DNA from: Bradyrhizobium sp. Ash2021
Lineage (GTDB): Bacteria > Pseudomonadota > Alphaproteobacteria > Rhizobiales > Xanthobacteraceae
Reading direction: 5' to 3'
DNA length: 64,000 bases
NCBI RefSeq assembly: GCF_031202265.1
Contig: NZ_CP100604.1
Coordinates: 9,034,501 to 9,098,500, forward strand
Shown: positions 44,170 through 53,480 of the stretch, piece after piece
Layout: every line of letters begins with the position of its first letter
Numbering within the stretch: the first letter of the stretch is position 1
The notes under the pieces: model-generated
What the model saw: the letters and a program-made list of their open reading frames with translations, nothing else
Databases searched by the model: none
Told to the model about the DNA's origin: nothing
Position numbers and translations under genes: made by a program

Positions 44170-44249
44170 GTCATTCCGGGATGGTCCGAAGGACCAGACC
44201 CGGAATCTCGAGATTCCGGGCTCGATGCTGCGCATCGCCCCGGAATGAC
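44170..44249. repeat. REP-like repeat, family A, copy 2 (inverted)
   Basis: The reverse complement aligns along its whole length with 33289-33370. Located between the substrate-binding protein gene and the enoyl-CoA hydratase gene. Confidence 0.85.
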
Positions 44250-44269
44250 TGCGTGACTTCGTCACTTCA

Positions 44270-45475
44270 TCACTTCTTCACCAGCGGGCAGCGCGAGGCT
44301 TCCAGCGGCTGGAACGCCTCATTGCCGGGAACGGTCGCGAGCAGCTTGTAATCGTCCCAGCGGCCTTTTGATTCCGACGGCTTCTTGACCTCGAACAGAT
44401 ACATGTCGTGCACCATGCGGCCATCGTCGCGGATTCTGCCGTTATGGGCGAACATGTCGTTGACCGGCGTCTCCTTCATGACCTTCATGACCGCGGCGGA
44501 ATCGGTGGTGCCTGCCGCCTTCACCGCCTTCAGATAATGCGTCACCGAGGAATAGACGCCGGCCTGCGCCGAGGTCGGCACCCGCTTCATGCGCTCCATG
44601 AAGCGTTTTGAAAACGCCCGGGTCTCGTCGTTGAGATCCCAATAGAAGGCTTCAGCGAGCAACAGGCCCTGCGCGGTCTCGAGCCCGATCGAGTCGATAT
44701 CGGTGACGAAGGCGAGCAGCGGCGAGACTTTCTGGCCGCCCTTCATGATGCCGAATTCGGCGGCCTGCTTGATCGCGTTGACGGTGTCGCCGCCGGCATT
44801 GGCGAGCCCGATCACCTTGGCTTTCGAGGCCTGCGCCTGCAGCAGGAACGACGAGAAATCCGAGGTGTTGAGCGGATGTCGGACGTTGCCCAGCACCTTG
44901 CCGCCGGTCTTCACCACCACATTGGCGGTGTCCTTTTCCAGGTCCTGGCCGAACGCGTAATCCGCGGTGAGGAAGAACCAGCTGTCGAGGCCGGATTTGA
45001 CCGCGGCAAGCCCGGTCACATTGGCCTGCGCAAAGGTGTCGAACACATAATGCACGGTATAGGGACCGCAGGCTTCGTTGGAGAGCCGGATCGAGCCGGG
45101 CCCGTTGAAGATCACGATCTTGCCCCGCGCTTTCGCGATCTCGCCGGCGGCCAGCGCGGTCGCGGACGCCGCGACGTCCCAGATCATTTCGACGCCCTGG
45201 TTGTCGATCATGTCGCGCGCGATGTTGGCGGCAAGGTCGGCCTTGTTGAGATGGTCGGCTGCAATGATCTCGATCTTGCGGCCCAGCACCTCGCCGCCGA
45301 AATCCTCCGCCGCCATCTTCGCCGCGGTCTCGCTGCCGGCGCCGGTGATATCGGCATAAAGGCTCGACATATCGAGGATGCCGCCGAGCTTGAGCGGAGG
45401 CTTGCCTTGCGCCAGCGCCGATGTCGCCGACATCGCCAGCGCGCAGGCGAACACGCTTGTGAGAATTCGCTTCAT
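44270..45475 (-). CDS. branched-chain amino acid-type ABC transporter substrate-binding protein
   Basis: From ATG 45475 (GGAGGCC upstream on this strand) the 401-residue protein has a signal peptide (to about residue 22) and the Peripla_BP_6 fold: LKLGGILDMSSLYADITGAG, AAKMAAEDFGGEVLGRKIEIIAADHLNKADLAANIARDMI, TADYAFGQDLEKD. Such receptors bind amino acids, aromatic acids or other carboxylates. No permease or ATPase gene is adjacent. It may supply the acyl-CoA pathway encoded next to it. Confidence 0.88.
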   Translation of the reverse strand: MKRILTSVFACALAMSATSALAQGKPPLKLGGILDMSSLYADITGAGSETAAKMAAEDFGGEVLGRKIEIIAADHLNKADLAANIARDMIDNQGVEMIWDVAASATALAAGEIAKARGKIVIFNGPGSIRLSNEACGPYTVHYVFDTFAQANVTGLAAVKSGLDSWFFLTADYAFGQDLEKDTANVVVKTGGKVLGNVRHPLNTSDFSSFLLQAQASKAKVIGLANAGGDTVNAIKQAAEFGIMKGGQKVSPLLAFVTDIDSIGLETAQGLLLAEAFYWDLNDETRAFSKRFMERMKRVPTSAQAGVYSSVTHYLKAVKAAGTTDSAAVMKVMKETPVNDMFAHNGRIRDDGRMVHDMYLFEVKKPSESKGRWDDYKLLATVPGNEAFQPLEASRCPLVKK

Positions 45476-45531
45476 GGAGGCCTCCCTGTGCCGCATTGCC
45501 TGCAACTTCAATTTCTGTTGGCGCGATCATG

Positions 45532-45546
45532 CCGCATGGCATGCGG
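45532..45546. promoter_or_regulatory. short palindrome in divergent promoter region
   Basis: CCGCATG-G-CATGCGG lies between the substrate-binding protein start and the antitoxin gene. It may be an operator; no second copy supports this. Confidence 0.3.
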
Positions 45547-45654
45547 AGCGGCAAGGCGCGAGCGGATGCGGTGATCAGATGGTCGCCTTCGATTCGCGCA
45601 TTTTCCGCAAAGCGGAATGGTGCGGACCGGATCGAAATATGCTATATTCACTTC

Positions 45655-45858
45655 ATGCCGAAAGCGAAACGATCAGGTACGAAGGCCAAAAAAAAGGGCG
45701 GCTTTGTCGTTGGCCGCGACAGCTTCGGCAAGATTAGCGCCGTTGAGGGCATCCGGCTGACGCCAACCATGAAAAAAAGGGCTACCGACGCGGAGCGCGA
45801 GGGATTATCCGCCGAGGAATATCGCGAGACCATTGCGCGCGCTTATCGTAAGGCTTGA
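45655..45858 (+). CDS. Fic-associated antitoxin-like protein
   Basis: ATG 45655 gives 67 residues: a basic N-terminus (MPKAKRSGTKAKKKGGFVVG), then KISAVEGIRLTP and a helix REGLSAEEYRETIARAYRKA. The SAVEG segment is close to, but one residue shorter than, the (S/T)xxxE(G/N) inhibitory motif of class I Fic antitoxins. It directly precedes, and at its stop overlaps a possible TTG of, the Fic gene, as usual for such pairs. Confidence 0.8.
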   Translation: MPKAKRSGTKAKKKGGFVVGRDSFGKISAVEGIRLTPTMKKRATDAEREGLSAEEYRETIARAYRKA

Positions 45859-45869
45859 GCGCCCACGGC

Positions 45870-46442
45870 ATGTATGACGCGATCGATGATCCCTACACCT
45901 ACGAAAATTCAACGGTTCTCGTAAATAAGCTCGATCTGCGCGACCAGGACGAACTGGACGCTTACGAGGCGGAAATCTCCAATGCACGATCGGGGGAGCC
46001 CCTGCCGGAGGGCCAGCTTGATTTTGGGCATTATTGCGCCGTCCATCATCACCTGTTTCAGGATGTCTACATTTGGGCGGGCAAACCCCGCACGGCGCGC
46101 ATATCGAAGCAGGGAAATCCATTCTGCTTTCCCGAGCATATCGAGGCTCAGGCCGCGAAGCTGTTCGGCGAGCTGAAGGCCAACAGCTTTTTGGAAGACC
46201 TTGACCCCGATGAATTCTCGACTCAGGCAGCGCATTTCCTGTCCGAGCTAAACGCTATTCATGCGTTCCGCGAAGGCAATGGCCGTACCCAGCTCACCTT
46301 CTTTGCCATGCTGGCCGACAACGCGGGTCATCCGCTCGGTCTCGAAAAGCTTGATCCCGAATTGATGCTCAACGCCATGATTGAGAGCTTCGAGGGTGAC
46401 GAAGAAGAACTGGCCCGCGTGATCAAGGGCCTTATCACCTAA
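45870..46442 (+). CDS. Fic family toxin-like protein
   Basis: ATG 45870 gives 190 residues with a Fic domain: FGHYCAVHHHLFQDVYIWAGK, ARISKQGNPFCFPEHIE (flap), and the active site IHAFREGNGRTQ with His131. The canonical HxFx(D/E)GNGRxxR motif is nearly complete, but the second residue is Ala rather than Pro and the final Arg is replaced (RTQLTFF). Fic toxins AMPylate target proteins. The neighbouring antitoxin-like gene suggests control by inhibition. Confidence 0.85.
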   Translation: MYDAIDDPYTYENSTVLVNKLDLRDQDELDAYEAEISNARSGEPLPEGQLDFGHYCAVHHHLFQDVYIWAGKPRTARISKQGNPFCFPEHIEAQAAKLFGELKANSFLEDLDPDEFSTQAAHFLSELNAIHAFREGNGRTQLTFFAMLADNAGHPLGLEKLDPELMLNAMIESFEGDEEELARVIKGLIT

Positions 46443-46514
46443 GGCTTTCTGGGCGGGCAGGGAATGGAGAATCTTGTCGTCCACTTCACCCAACACGGCA
46501 GCAAAGGCATCCAC

Positions 46515-46928
46515 TCACCCCAACAGCCCCTTGCCCGGCACGTGATTGAGTTCGAGCCTGATACCATCGGGGTCTTCGAACAGCAGCGAGTAATAGCCCG
46601 GCGCCCATTGATCCTCGCGCGGCGCGCGAATGATCTTGACGTCGAGCGAACACAGAAAGCCGTGCAATTCGTCGATATCGGCGCGCTCGCGGGCGCGGAA
46701 ACACAGATGATGCAGGCCGACGCGCTTTTGCTCGAACGCGGCACCCGCGTGCTCCGACGACGGCGCGCTGATGCCAACCGCGGTGCGTCCGCCGACGCAG
46801 TAATAGGTCGTCTCGGTATCGATCACCGGCGTCAGACCGAGAAACGGCAATAGCTTGCGATAGAACTCGCGCGAGCGCTCGAAATTCGAAGCGGTGAGAA
46901 AAATATGCGCGATGCCGTTGATCTCCAT
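46515..46928 (-). CDS. VOC superfamily (lactoylglutathione lyase-like) protein
   Basis: ATG 46928 gives 137 residues with the glyoxalase fold: GIAHIFLTASNFERSREFYRKLLPFLGL, LHHLCFRARERADIDELHGFL and a C-terminal YYSLLFEDPDGIRLELNHVPG. Metal-ligand positions His (AHIF), Glu (LEL) and His (HHL) are visible. Substrate unknown. It stands alone between the Fic pair and the thermonuclease-like gene. Confidence 0.88.
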   Translation of the reverse strand: MEINGIAHIFLTASNFERSREFYRKLLPFLGLTPVIDTETTYYCVGGRTAVGISAPSSEHAGAAFEQKRVGLHHLCFRARERADIDELHGFLCSLDVKIIRAPREDQWAPGYYSLLFEDPDGIRLELNHVPGKGLLG

Positions 46929-47000
46929 GGTCTCCCCTTTGGTCGCAATTTCGGATAATAAGCTGACGCCGGTGACCGGCAGCATACAGGAACCGGCCTG

Positions 47001-47801
47001 ATGGCAAGCCGCGTGATCAGCCCTACGGCCTTGCGTTCCAGGCGATGCGTCGCCGCGCTTGTCGGCCTCGCGCTGCTGAGCGCGATCGGCCCGGCGATGT
47101 CGGCGGCCTGTTCCTTCGAGCCGCCGGGCGAGGGCCGGGTCGCCGCCGTGATCGATCTCAGAACCTTTCGGCTCGAGGATGGCCGCGAAATCCGCCTCGC
47201 CGGCATCGAGCCGGCCGGCCCGGACAGGGCAAAGGGCGCGGCGGCGCTGTCGGCGATCCTGATGGGGCGCGACGTCACCCTGCGCGGCGCAGACGACACG
47301 CCGGACCGCTACGGCCGCCAGCCGGGCTTTGTGTTTCTGGTGGGCTCCGAGACCCCGATTCAAACCGAGCTTTTGAGCCGCGGCGAGGCGTTGGTGGCGG
47401 CCGATGCGACCGACAAGGACTGCGCTTCGGCGCTGGTGGCGGCCGAGGCCGAGGCCCGCGGGGCCAAAAGGGGAACCTGGGCCGATCCCACCGCCATAAA
47501 AAACGCCGAAAGTCCGGGCGATATTTTGGCCGGGATTGGGCGCTTTACGGTTGTCGAGGGCAAGGTACTGTCCGTGCGTCAGGCAGGGGCAACGACCTAC
47601 CTGAATTTCGGCCGAAACTGGACACGGGACTTTGCTGTGACTATTTCGAGGCGCATGATGCCGGCGTTCGAGGCGGCGGGACTGGCGCCTAAGTCCCTCG
47701 AAAATAAGAGGATTCGTGTCCGCGGCTTTGTCGAGGCGCGGGGTGGGCCCCGAATCGAGGTGCTCCGGGTGGGGCAAATTGAAATGCTCGGCGGGAATTA
47801 G
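47001..47801 (+). CDS. thermonuclease (SNase-like) family secreted protein
   Basis: The 266-residue protein has a signal peptide (about residues 1-35) and a staphylococcal nuclease-like OB fold: AAVIDLRTFRLEDGREIRLAGIEP, DRYGRQPGFVFL, IQTELLSRGEALVA, and SARGAKRGTWADPTA. Catalytic Arg/Asp positions look altered (DLRT where DGDT is usual), so it may not be an active nuclease. It precedes an M48 peptidase gene by 21 bases in the same direction. Confidence 0.83.
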   Translation: MASRVISPTALRSRRCVAALVGLALLSAIGPAMSAACSFEPPGEGRVAAVIDLRTFRLEDGREIRLAGIEPAGPDRAKGAAALSAILMGRDVTLRGADDTPDRYGRQPGFVFLVGSETPIQTELLSRGEALVAADATDKDCASALVAAEAEARGAKRGTWADPTAIKNAESPGDILAGIGRFTVVEGKVLSVRQAGATTYLNFGRNWTRDFAVTISRRMMPAFEAAGLAPKSLENKRIRVRGFVEARGGPRIEVLRVGQIEMLGGN

Positions 47802-47822
47802 AGCAAATTACGAGTAGCTGAC

Positions 47823-49316
47823 GTGTCTGAGCGTGCAGGATGGCCCAAGCAAAGGACAGGCCGCCGCCTTTTGGCTGCGGCGTCTTTGCTGTGCCTGGCC
47901 TTTGCACTGTCCGCCTGCGGCGACATGGGCCGGTTTCAGACGGCCTCGTCGACCCCCTCGGTGTCGCCGGCGAAGCCGAACCGCACGGTGGCGCAAACGC
48001 CCGCGAGCGAGCGCGAGCATGAGCGCATCCTCACCTCCTACGGCGGCGCCTATGACGATCCGAAGCTGGAAGCTTTGATCACCAAGACCGTCGAGCGGCT
48101 GGTCGCCGCCTCCGATCGTCCCGACCAGGCCTACAAGGTGACGATCCTCAATTCCGGCGCGGTCAACGCGTTCGCGCTGCCGACCGGCCAGCTTTACGTG
48201 ACGCGCGGCCTGATCGCGCTGGCCAGCGATACCTCCGAATTGTCGTCGGTGCTGAGCCACGAGATGGCGCATGTGCTGGCCAAGCACGCCTCGATCCGCG
48301 AAGACCAGGCGCGGCAGGCCGCGGTGGTGACCCGCGTCGTCACCGACATGAGCAACGATCCGGATCTGACCGCGCTGGCCTTGGCGAAAACCAAGCTGAC
48401 GATGGCGAGCTTCTCGCGCCAGCAGGAATTTGAGGCCGACGGCATCGGCGTCGGCATTTCGGCGCGCGCGCATTTCGATCCCTATGGCGCGTCGCGCTTC
48501 CTGACCTCGATGGAGCGCAACGCCGCGCTGAAGGCCGGCAAGACCTCGCTCGATCCGCGCACGCAGGACTTCCTGTCCTCGCATCCGGCAACCCCGGAGC
48601 GGGTGGCGAACGCGCAAGCCAACGCCCGGCAATACACTTCGCCCGAAGGCGGCGAGCGCGACCGCGAGACTTATCTCGCGGCGATCGACAACATCGTCTA
48701 TGGCGAAGACCCCTCAGAAGGCTTTGTTCGCGGCCGCAGATTCCTGCATCCCAAACTCGGCTTCACCTTCGCAGCGCCCGATACGTTCACGCTGGACAAC
48801 ACCGCGCAGGCCGTGATCGGCGTGCGCGAGGGCGGCACCCAGGCGATGCGCTTCGACGTGGTGCGGGTGCCGGCGGAACAGACGCTCGCCGATTATCTCA
48901 ACTCGGGCTGGATGGAAGGCGTCGACAAGGCGTCGACGGAAGATCTCACCATCAACGGGTTCCCGGCGGCCTCCGCCGCCGCGCATGGCGACGCCTGGCA
49001 GTTCAAGGTCTATGCGCTGCGCTTCGGCAGCGACGTCTACCGGTTCATCTTCGCCGCCAAGCAGAAGACCACCGAGAGCGAGCGCAACGCGCGCGAGACC
49101 GTGAATTCGTTCCGCCGCCTGACGCTCGACGAAATCCAGGCCGCGCGCCCGCTGCGCATCAAGGTCATCACCGTGCAGCCCGGCGACACCGTGGAATCGC
49201 TGTCGCACCGCATGGCCGGCGTCGATCGCCCGGCGGAACGCTTCCGCGTCCTGAACGGCCTCGACACCCACGCCCAGGTCAAGCCGCGCGACCGCGTCAA
49301 GATCGTGGTGGATTGA
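47823..49316 (+). CDS. M48 family metalloprotease with LysM-like tail (BepA/YfgC-like)
   Basis: GTG 47823 gives 497 residues. A lipoprotein signal (FALSACG) is followed by an M48 zinc protease domain: FALPTGQLYVTRGLIAL, LSHEMAHVLAKH (HExxH) and the downstream EFEADGIGV Glu. A beta domain of about 200 residues (FVRGRRFLHPKLGFTFAAPD) and a LysM-like end (KVITVQPGDTVESLSHRMAG) follow. Family members act in outer-membrane protein assembly quality control. Confidence 0.92.
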   Translation: MSERAGWPKQRTGRRLLAAASLLCLAFALSACGDMGRFQTASSTPSVSPAKPNRTVAQTPASEREHERILTSYGGAYDDPKLEALITKTVERLVAASDRPDQAYKVTILNSGAVNAFALPTGQLYVTRGLIALASDTSELSSVLSHEMAHVLAKHASIREDQARQAAVVTRVVTDMSNDPDLTALALAKTKLTMASFSRQQEFEADGIGVGISARAHFDPYGASRFLTSMERNAALKAGKTSLDPRTQDFLSSHPATPERVANAQANARQYTSPEGGERDRETYLAAIDNIVYGEDPSEGFVRGRRFLHPKLGFTFAAPDTFTLDNTAQAVIGVREGGTQAMRFDVVRVPAEQTLADYLNSGWMEGVDKASTEDLTINGFPAASAAAHGDAWQFKVYALRFGSDVYRFIFAAKQKTTESERNARETVNSFRRLTLDEIQAARPLRIKVITVQPGDTVESLSHRMAGVDRPAERFRVLNGLDTHAQVKPRDRVKIVVD

Positions 49317-49606
49317 GGCGGAGCGCGTCATCTCCGATGCGCAATGGCGCATCTGAGGGCGCGAAGCGAACCCGGGATCTCGATCGACCGGGTGCCGTCA
49401 TTGCGAGCCGCCGGGTCGCGCGCATGCGCGCCCGATGCCAGGCTCCGCGAAGCAATCCATTTCACCCCTCAAAGAAAGAATGGATTGCTTCGTCGCTTTC
49501 GCTCCTCGCAATGACGTGGCTGCTAGTCTTCGCCGTCGCTAAAGCGCTGACCAACTACCAAACCGATCACCCAACCCACTGATCCCGCCATCATGAGTAG
49601 AATAGC
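49317..49606. other. intergenic region dominated by a REP-like repeat
   Basis: Holds family B copy 2 and flanking GC-rich palindromic sequence; no gene. Confidence 0.5.
49397..49515. repeat. REP-like repeat, family B, copy 2
   Basis: Starts GTCATTGCGAGC and ends GCTCCTCGCAATGAC with the same inner inverted repeats as copy 1 at 42409-42564; it is shorter by the stretch around the GGGCCCGCC arm of copy 1. Confidence 0.85.
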
Positions 49607-49626
49607 CGTTGCCGAAAACGGCAACG
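49607..49626. promoter_or_regulatory. candidate BlaI-type operator
   Basis: CGTTGCCG-AAAA-CGGCAACG is a perfect inverted repeat 50 bases upstream of the BlaI-like gene, where an autoregulatory operator is expected. Confidence 0.5.
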
Positions 49627-49676
49627 TGTGCGACGCTCTGTAGCATTAAAACGGCCTCAGATCGCAAGGTGGCAAC

Positions 49677-50075
49677 ATGGACGACAGCCTGCCCGAACTG
49701 GGTGACCTCGAGCGTGAGGTAATGCAACTGGTTTGGGCCAACGCGCCCGTAACGGCCGAGGCCGTGCGCGAACGGCTCTCGCGCCGGCTCAAGGAATCGA
49801 CCGTTCGCACCGTGCTGCGACGGCTCGAAGACAAGGGCTACACCACGCACACGGTGGATGGGCGAACCTATGTCTACCACGCGGCCGAGCCGCGCGGACG
49901 GGTGGCGGCCAAGGCGGTCCAGCGCATCGTCGACTGGTTCTGCAACGGCTCCGTCGAAGAGGTCCTGGTCGGCATGGTGGATACGGCCATGCTCGACCAG
50001 CGGCAGTTGCGCCTGCTGGCCGACCAGGTTGCGAAGGCCAAAGAGAGGGCGACGACGAAGGGAGGGAAGAAATGA
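49677..50075 (+). CDS. BlaI/MecI/CopY family transcriptional repressor
   Basis: The 132-residue protein is a winged-helix repressor: LGDLEREVMQLVWANAPVTAEAVRERLSRRLKESTVRTVLRRLEDKGYTTHTVDGRTYVY, then a C-terminal dimerisation region with a cleavage-type stretch (KAVQRIVDWFCNGSVEEVLVGMVD). In BlaI systems the sensor protease relieves repression. The M56 sensor gene follows with a 4-base overlap but is broken by stop codons, so the signal path may be lost. Confidence 0.92.
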   Translation: MDDSLPELGDLEREVMQLVWANAPVTAEAVRERLSRRLKESTVRTVLRRLEDKGYTTHTVDGRTYVYHAAEPRGRVAAKAVQRIVDWFCNGSVEEVLVGMVDTAMLDQRQLRLLADQVAKAKERATTKGGKK

Positions 50076-52624
50076 TGCTGGCGATTCTGGCAGAGTCGGC
50101 GCTTCGCTGCCTCATTCTCGGAAGCGTCGTGTGGATCGGTTTGAATCTTCTTCGCGTGCGAAATCCGCACGTGCATATGACATCCTGGGTCATGGTGCTG
50201 GTGGCGTCGCTGTCGATGCCGCTGCTGAAGCACTGGACCACCGTGAGCGTCACGCCGGCCGCTTTGCCGGTGCCGGCGCCGGAAAGCCTGTGGCCCGCCA
50301 TCAATCCTTTGACGGGTCCTTTGACGGAGCCCCTGCCCTCGTCGCTGCCGTCGGATCCCGGCACGCCCGTCGCTATCGGCGGCGCCGGCCACGCGGTAGT
50401 CGATTGGCTGGCCGTTGCGACTGCGATCTACGCATTCGTTGCCGGCCTGCTGCTGCTGTGATTGGCGATCGGATTCTATTTGACCTGGCGCCTGGTGCGC
50501 GCCGCAAAGCCGATGCGCGAACCCTGGACGGCGGACTGGAGCGTGCGCGTCAGCAGCGTGATCGCCGGTCCGGTCACGTTCGGATCGACCATCCTGCTGC
50601 CGCCCCAATGCAGCGATTGGGATGGGCTGAAGCGCCGGGCGGTGCTCGCCCACGAGGGGGCCCACGTCGCCAACCGCGATTTCTATGTCCTGTTGCTGGC
50701 CTCGCTCAATCGTGCGGTGTTCTGGTTCAGCCCTTTCGCGTGGTGGCACCTGACCCGGCTGGCCGAACTGGCCGAAATCATCAGCGACGCAAGGGCGCTT
50801 GAAGTTCTGGACGACAGGCTGTCTTACGCCGAGATTCTGCTCGATCTCGTACAGCACGTCCGGCCGGCCCCGGCCCCGGTGGGGCTGGAAATGGCAAGGG
50901 CGTGCACGGTACGCGCGCGCGTGGAGCGCATTCTCACCACAACCACGGCGCCTGCGAAGCTGGGCTGGCGGAAACGGATATGGACCGCCGCGGCCGTCCT
51001 GCCGGTCATCGTCGTTTCGGCCGGCAGCATCACCTACACCACGGCGCCGGTATCGCCGCGGGCGATTGACGGCGCAGCAGCTGCGACGGTGCGCATGCCC
51101 GAACACGTCTCGTTCTATTCATTGGGCCGGGCCTCGATCTTCACCGTTTTCAGGGAAGGCGACGATCTGTTCGGACAGTTGAGCGGGCAACGGAAACTCC
51201 GATTGGCCGCGGCGGGCGATGGGAGCTATTCCTACCCGATGGCGGCCGGCCGGATTACCCTGGCTGTCGGCAGCGACCGGGAACCGTCCGAACTGACGGT
51301 GAGCCAGAACGGCCGCGACATGCGCGCCGCGCGGATCGCCGAATTGTCGTTGCAGGGTATCGAGGCCGATGCACAGCTGCTCGATTCATATGTCGGCTGG
51401 TATCAGTTGGCGTCGGGCCGCGTGCTCACGGTCACCCGCGACGGTGAGCGGCTCCAGGTCCGGGAGACTGGACGGCCGCAAGTCGAGGTCAGGGCCTACG
51501 GCGCCGATGCCTTTTCCGGCGGCCATGACGACCTCATTATTTTCCTGCGCGACGGCCAGGCCAAGGTGACGCAATTGTTGCTGCAGGACCCGTCGTCCGG
51601 CGCCCGGCTCGCGCCGCGGGTCGGCGTTGCCAGGGCAAAAGCGATCGAAGAGGAATACGCCCGGCGAATTGCGGAAGTCCCGGATCGCTTCAGAGACCAG
51701 GCCCCGCTGCCGGGCAGCAAGGAAGCCATCCTGCGAGGGATCGAGGACCTGCGGCGCGGCGCGCCGAATTACGACCGGATGAGTGCATCGCTGGGAACGA
51801 AAATCCGTCGCCAGGTTTCCGAGCTGCAGGCCATATTCAATGCGCTCGGTGCCGTCGAGTCGATCTTCTTTCGCGGCGTCGGCCCCGGTGGTTATGACGT
51901 CTACGGCGTGAAGTTCGCGAACGGTTTTGCGGAGATTCGGTTGCTGCTCGGAGCAGATGGCAAGGCCGACGATGTCACCTTCCGGGCAGACGGCAATGAT
52001 GCGCCCGGCGGAACAGCCGCCTGTTCCCAGGAACAGGATTTGCGACCCCGGGCCGACACCACGCCGGTCCACGTGTTGTTTTACAACGCCACCGGCGCGG
52101 ACATCCAACTGTACCAACTGAACGCCGAGGGAAAACGGACGGCCCACGGCACTACCATCGGCGAGAACATATCGTCCTCGGTCCTGACCTCCGTCGATGC
52201 TCCCTGGGTTGTCGCAGACACTTCCGGGAAATGTCTCGAGATCGTGTTGCCGGGACAGCAAACGCGTTATCACACCGTCGAGGCCGCCAGGGTGGACGGC
52301 CAGCCGGAGCACCCGGCGTAGCGGCGCACGGCTCCCCTGGCCGGAAGCGAAGAGATGCTGCGGCAATACATCGAGACCGTGGGGCGCGGTGAGCCGAATT
52401 ACGATCGCATGACCGCCGAAATGGCGGCGCAGACGCGTCAGCAGCTTCCCTTTAACCAGGCCATTCTGAACCGGCTTGGCGCGCTGCGCGCGATGTCGTT
52501 TCGGGGCGTGACGAGCATGGGCAACGACATCTACATCGCCCATTTCGCCAACGGTATGGCGGAATGGCGGATTGGCCTGGTCAAGGACGGCACCATCGGA
52601 CGAATTGCGCTGGGTCCGCAGTAG
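50072..52624 (+). pseudogene. BlaR1/M56 family sensor protease gene with two in-frame stops
   Basis: One frame runs from ATG 50072 (overlapping blaI) to TAG at 52624, interrupted by TGA at 50459-50461 (after FVAGLLLL; a CGA-to-TGA change is likely) and TAG at 52319-52321. The frame on both sides of each stop is homologous to itself in domain order: N-terminal membrane helices, M56 zinc site VLAHEGAHVANRDF, DARALEVLDDRLSYAEILL, a large beta-rich extracellular part, and two copies of a domain with NYDRMSA/NYDRMTA and FRGV motifs, the second after the TAG. Without readthrough, no full sensor is made. Confidence 0.82.
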
Positions 52625-52897
52625 ACTGCGCGCCCATAAATTCGGAGTGGTCGGCGGACGTCCGTTGTGGTGCGCACTTCGGACTCGTGCGTGAGGTCCG
52701 AAAAGTGCCAACAGGCGACATGGCGTTGACCGAGGACGAAAGAGGCCGCCGACACGGCCTTTGTCATAAGACTTTTAAACAGGTTTGCTTGTGTTTCGTT
52801 GGCTGGCTATGGTCGCTGCCAATGGGGCAGGACGATTGATGTGGCCGGCAGGGGCCGTCTGAATTTCAGAGCAAGGCAGGCGGTCCCGCTTAAACCT
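52625..52897. other. intergenic region, nothing recognised
   Basis: About 270 bases after the broken sensor gene; a REP-like GC hairpin (AAAGAGGCCGCCGACACGGCCTTTG) is the only structure seen. Confidence 0.4.
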
Positions 52898-53098
52898 TTA
52901 AGGCTCTGATGGAAGGCTGGATCGTGAGACGGTGACCAGCTTGCTGCCGTCGAAAAGCTCCAGCGCGGTGTCGCAGACAGGGCAATGATATTCGCCCTTG
53001 GCCCCAGGTGCTAACGATAGGTCAAGCCGTCTGAAATCGGCTCCGCAGTTCGGGCACGTCACGTCGCCCTTTTTCATACGCTCATCCCAAAGGCTCAC
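52898..53098 (-). CDS. small zinc-ribbon protein
   Basis: The 66-residue protein has two Cys pairs in a rubredoxin/zinc-ribbon spacing: VTCPNCGADF and YHCPVCDTALE. It starts MSLWDERMKKGD and resembles small Bradyrhizobium proteins of this type. It is likely a metal-binding cytoplasmic protein of unknown role. Confidence 0.75.
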   Translation of the reverse strand: MSLWDERMKKGDVTCPNCGADFRRLDLSLAPGAKGEYHCPVCDTALELFDGSKLVTVSRSSLPSEP

Positions 53099-53335
53099 CC
53101 CTTACAGCGGTAAAGTATTAACCGAGGTTGAGCGGCGGAACTATGTTTTGGTAGGAGAACTACGGGGGCCGCTCTCGATATATCGCTTCCACTGTCCTGT
53201 TTGGCTAATCGGCTGAATATCCAGAAGAAATACGCGCGCTGCCATAGCGCGGAAAATAAAATCAAGTTCGTTGAGATGGACGCATCGCAGTTTGAAGATG
53301 CTGTCAAGCCAACAGCACTGAGCGGGGGGTCTCAC

Positions 53336-53464
53336 ATGAAGATGCGAGCAGTCGATGCAGCCGCGCGCATTCTCGAAGCCGAGGGTATCACCGGCGCCTT
53401 CGGCTTTCCGGGCGCCGCGATCAATCCGCCGCCGCTCGGAATCCAGAAAGCGCGACTTGCCTGA
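53336..53464 (+). pseudogene. N-terminal fragment of glyoxylate carboligase
   Basis: ATG 53336 starts 42 codons that read MKMRAVDAAARILEAEGITG and AFGFPGAAINP, the beginning of the thiamine-dependent glyoxylate carboligase (Gcl). The similarity ends there and the frame stops at 53464. The rest of the enzyme is missing. Confidence 0.78.
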
Positions 53465-53480
53465 GTCCGGGTTGCCTTCG

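Noticed and set aside
46515..47777. 420-residue extension of the VOC gene on the reverse strand
   Set aside because: Residues before Met at 46928 are antisense of the thermonuclease-like gene; the 137-residue form matches the family length.
50459..50461. TGA as a possible selenocysteine codon
   Set aside because: The site is in a membrane helix of an M56 protein, no selenoprotein family fits, and a second stop (TAG) also interrupts the frame.
51386..52711. 441-residue reverse-strand frame
   Set aside because: Antisense of the broken sensor gene. It is open across the sensor's second stop codon, but has no recognisable family.
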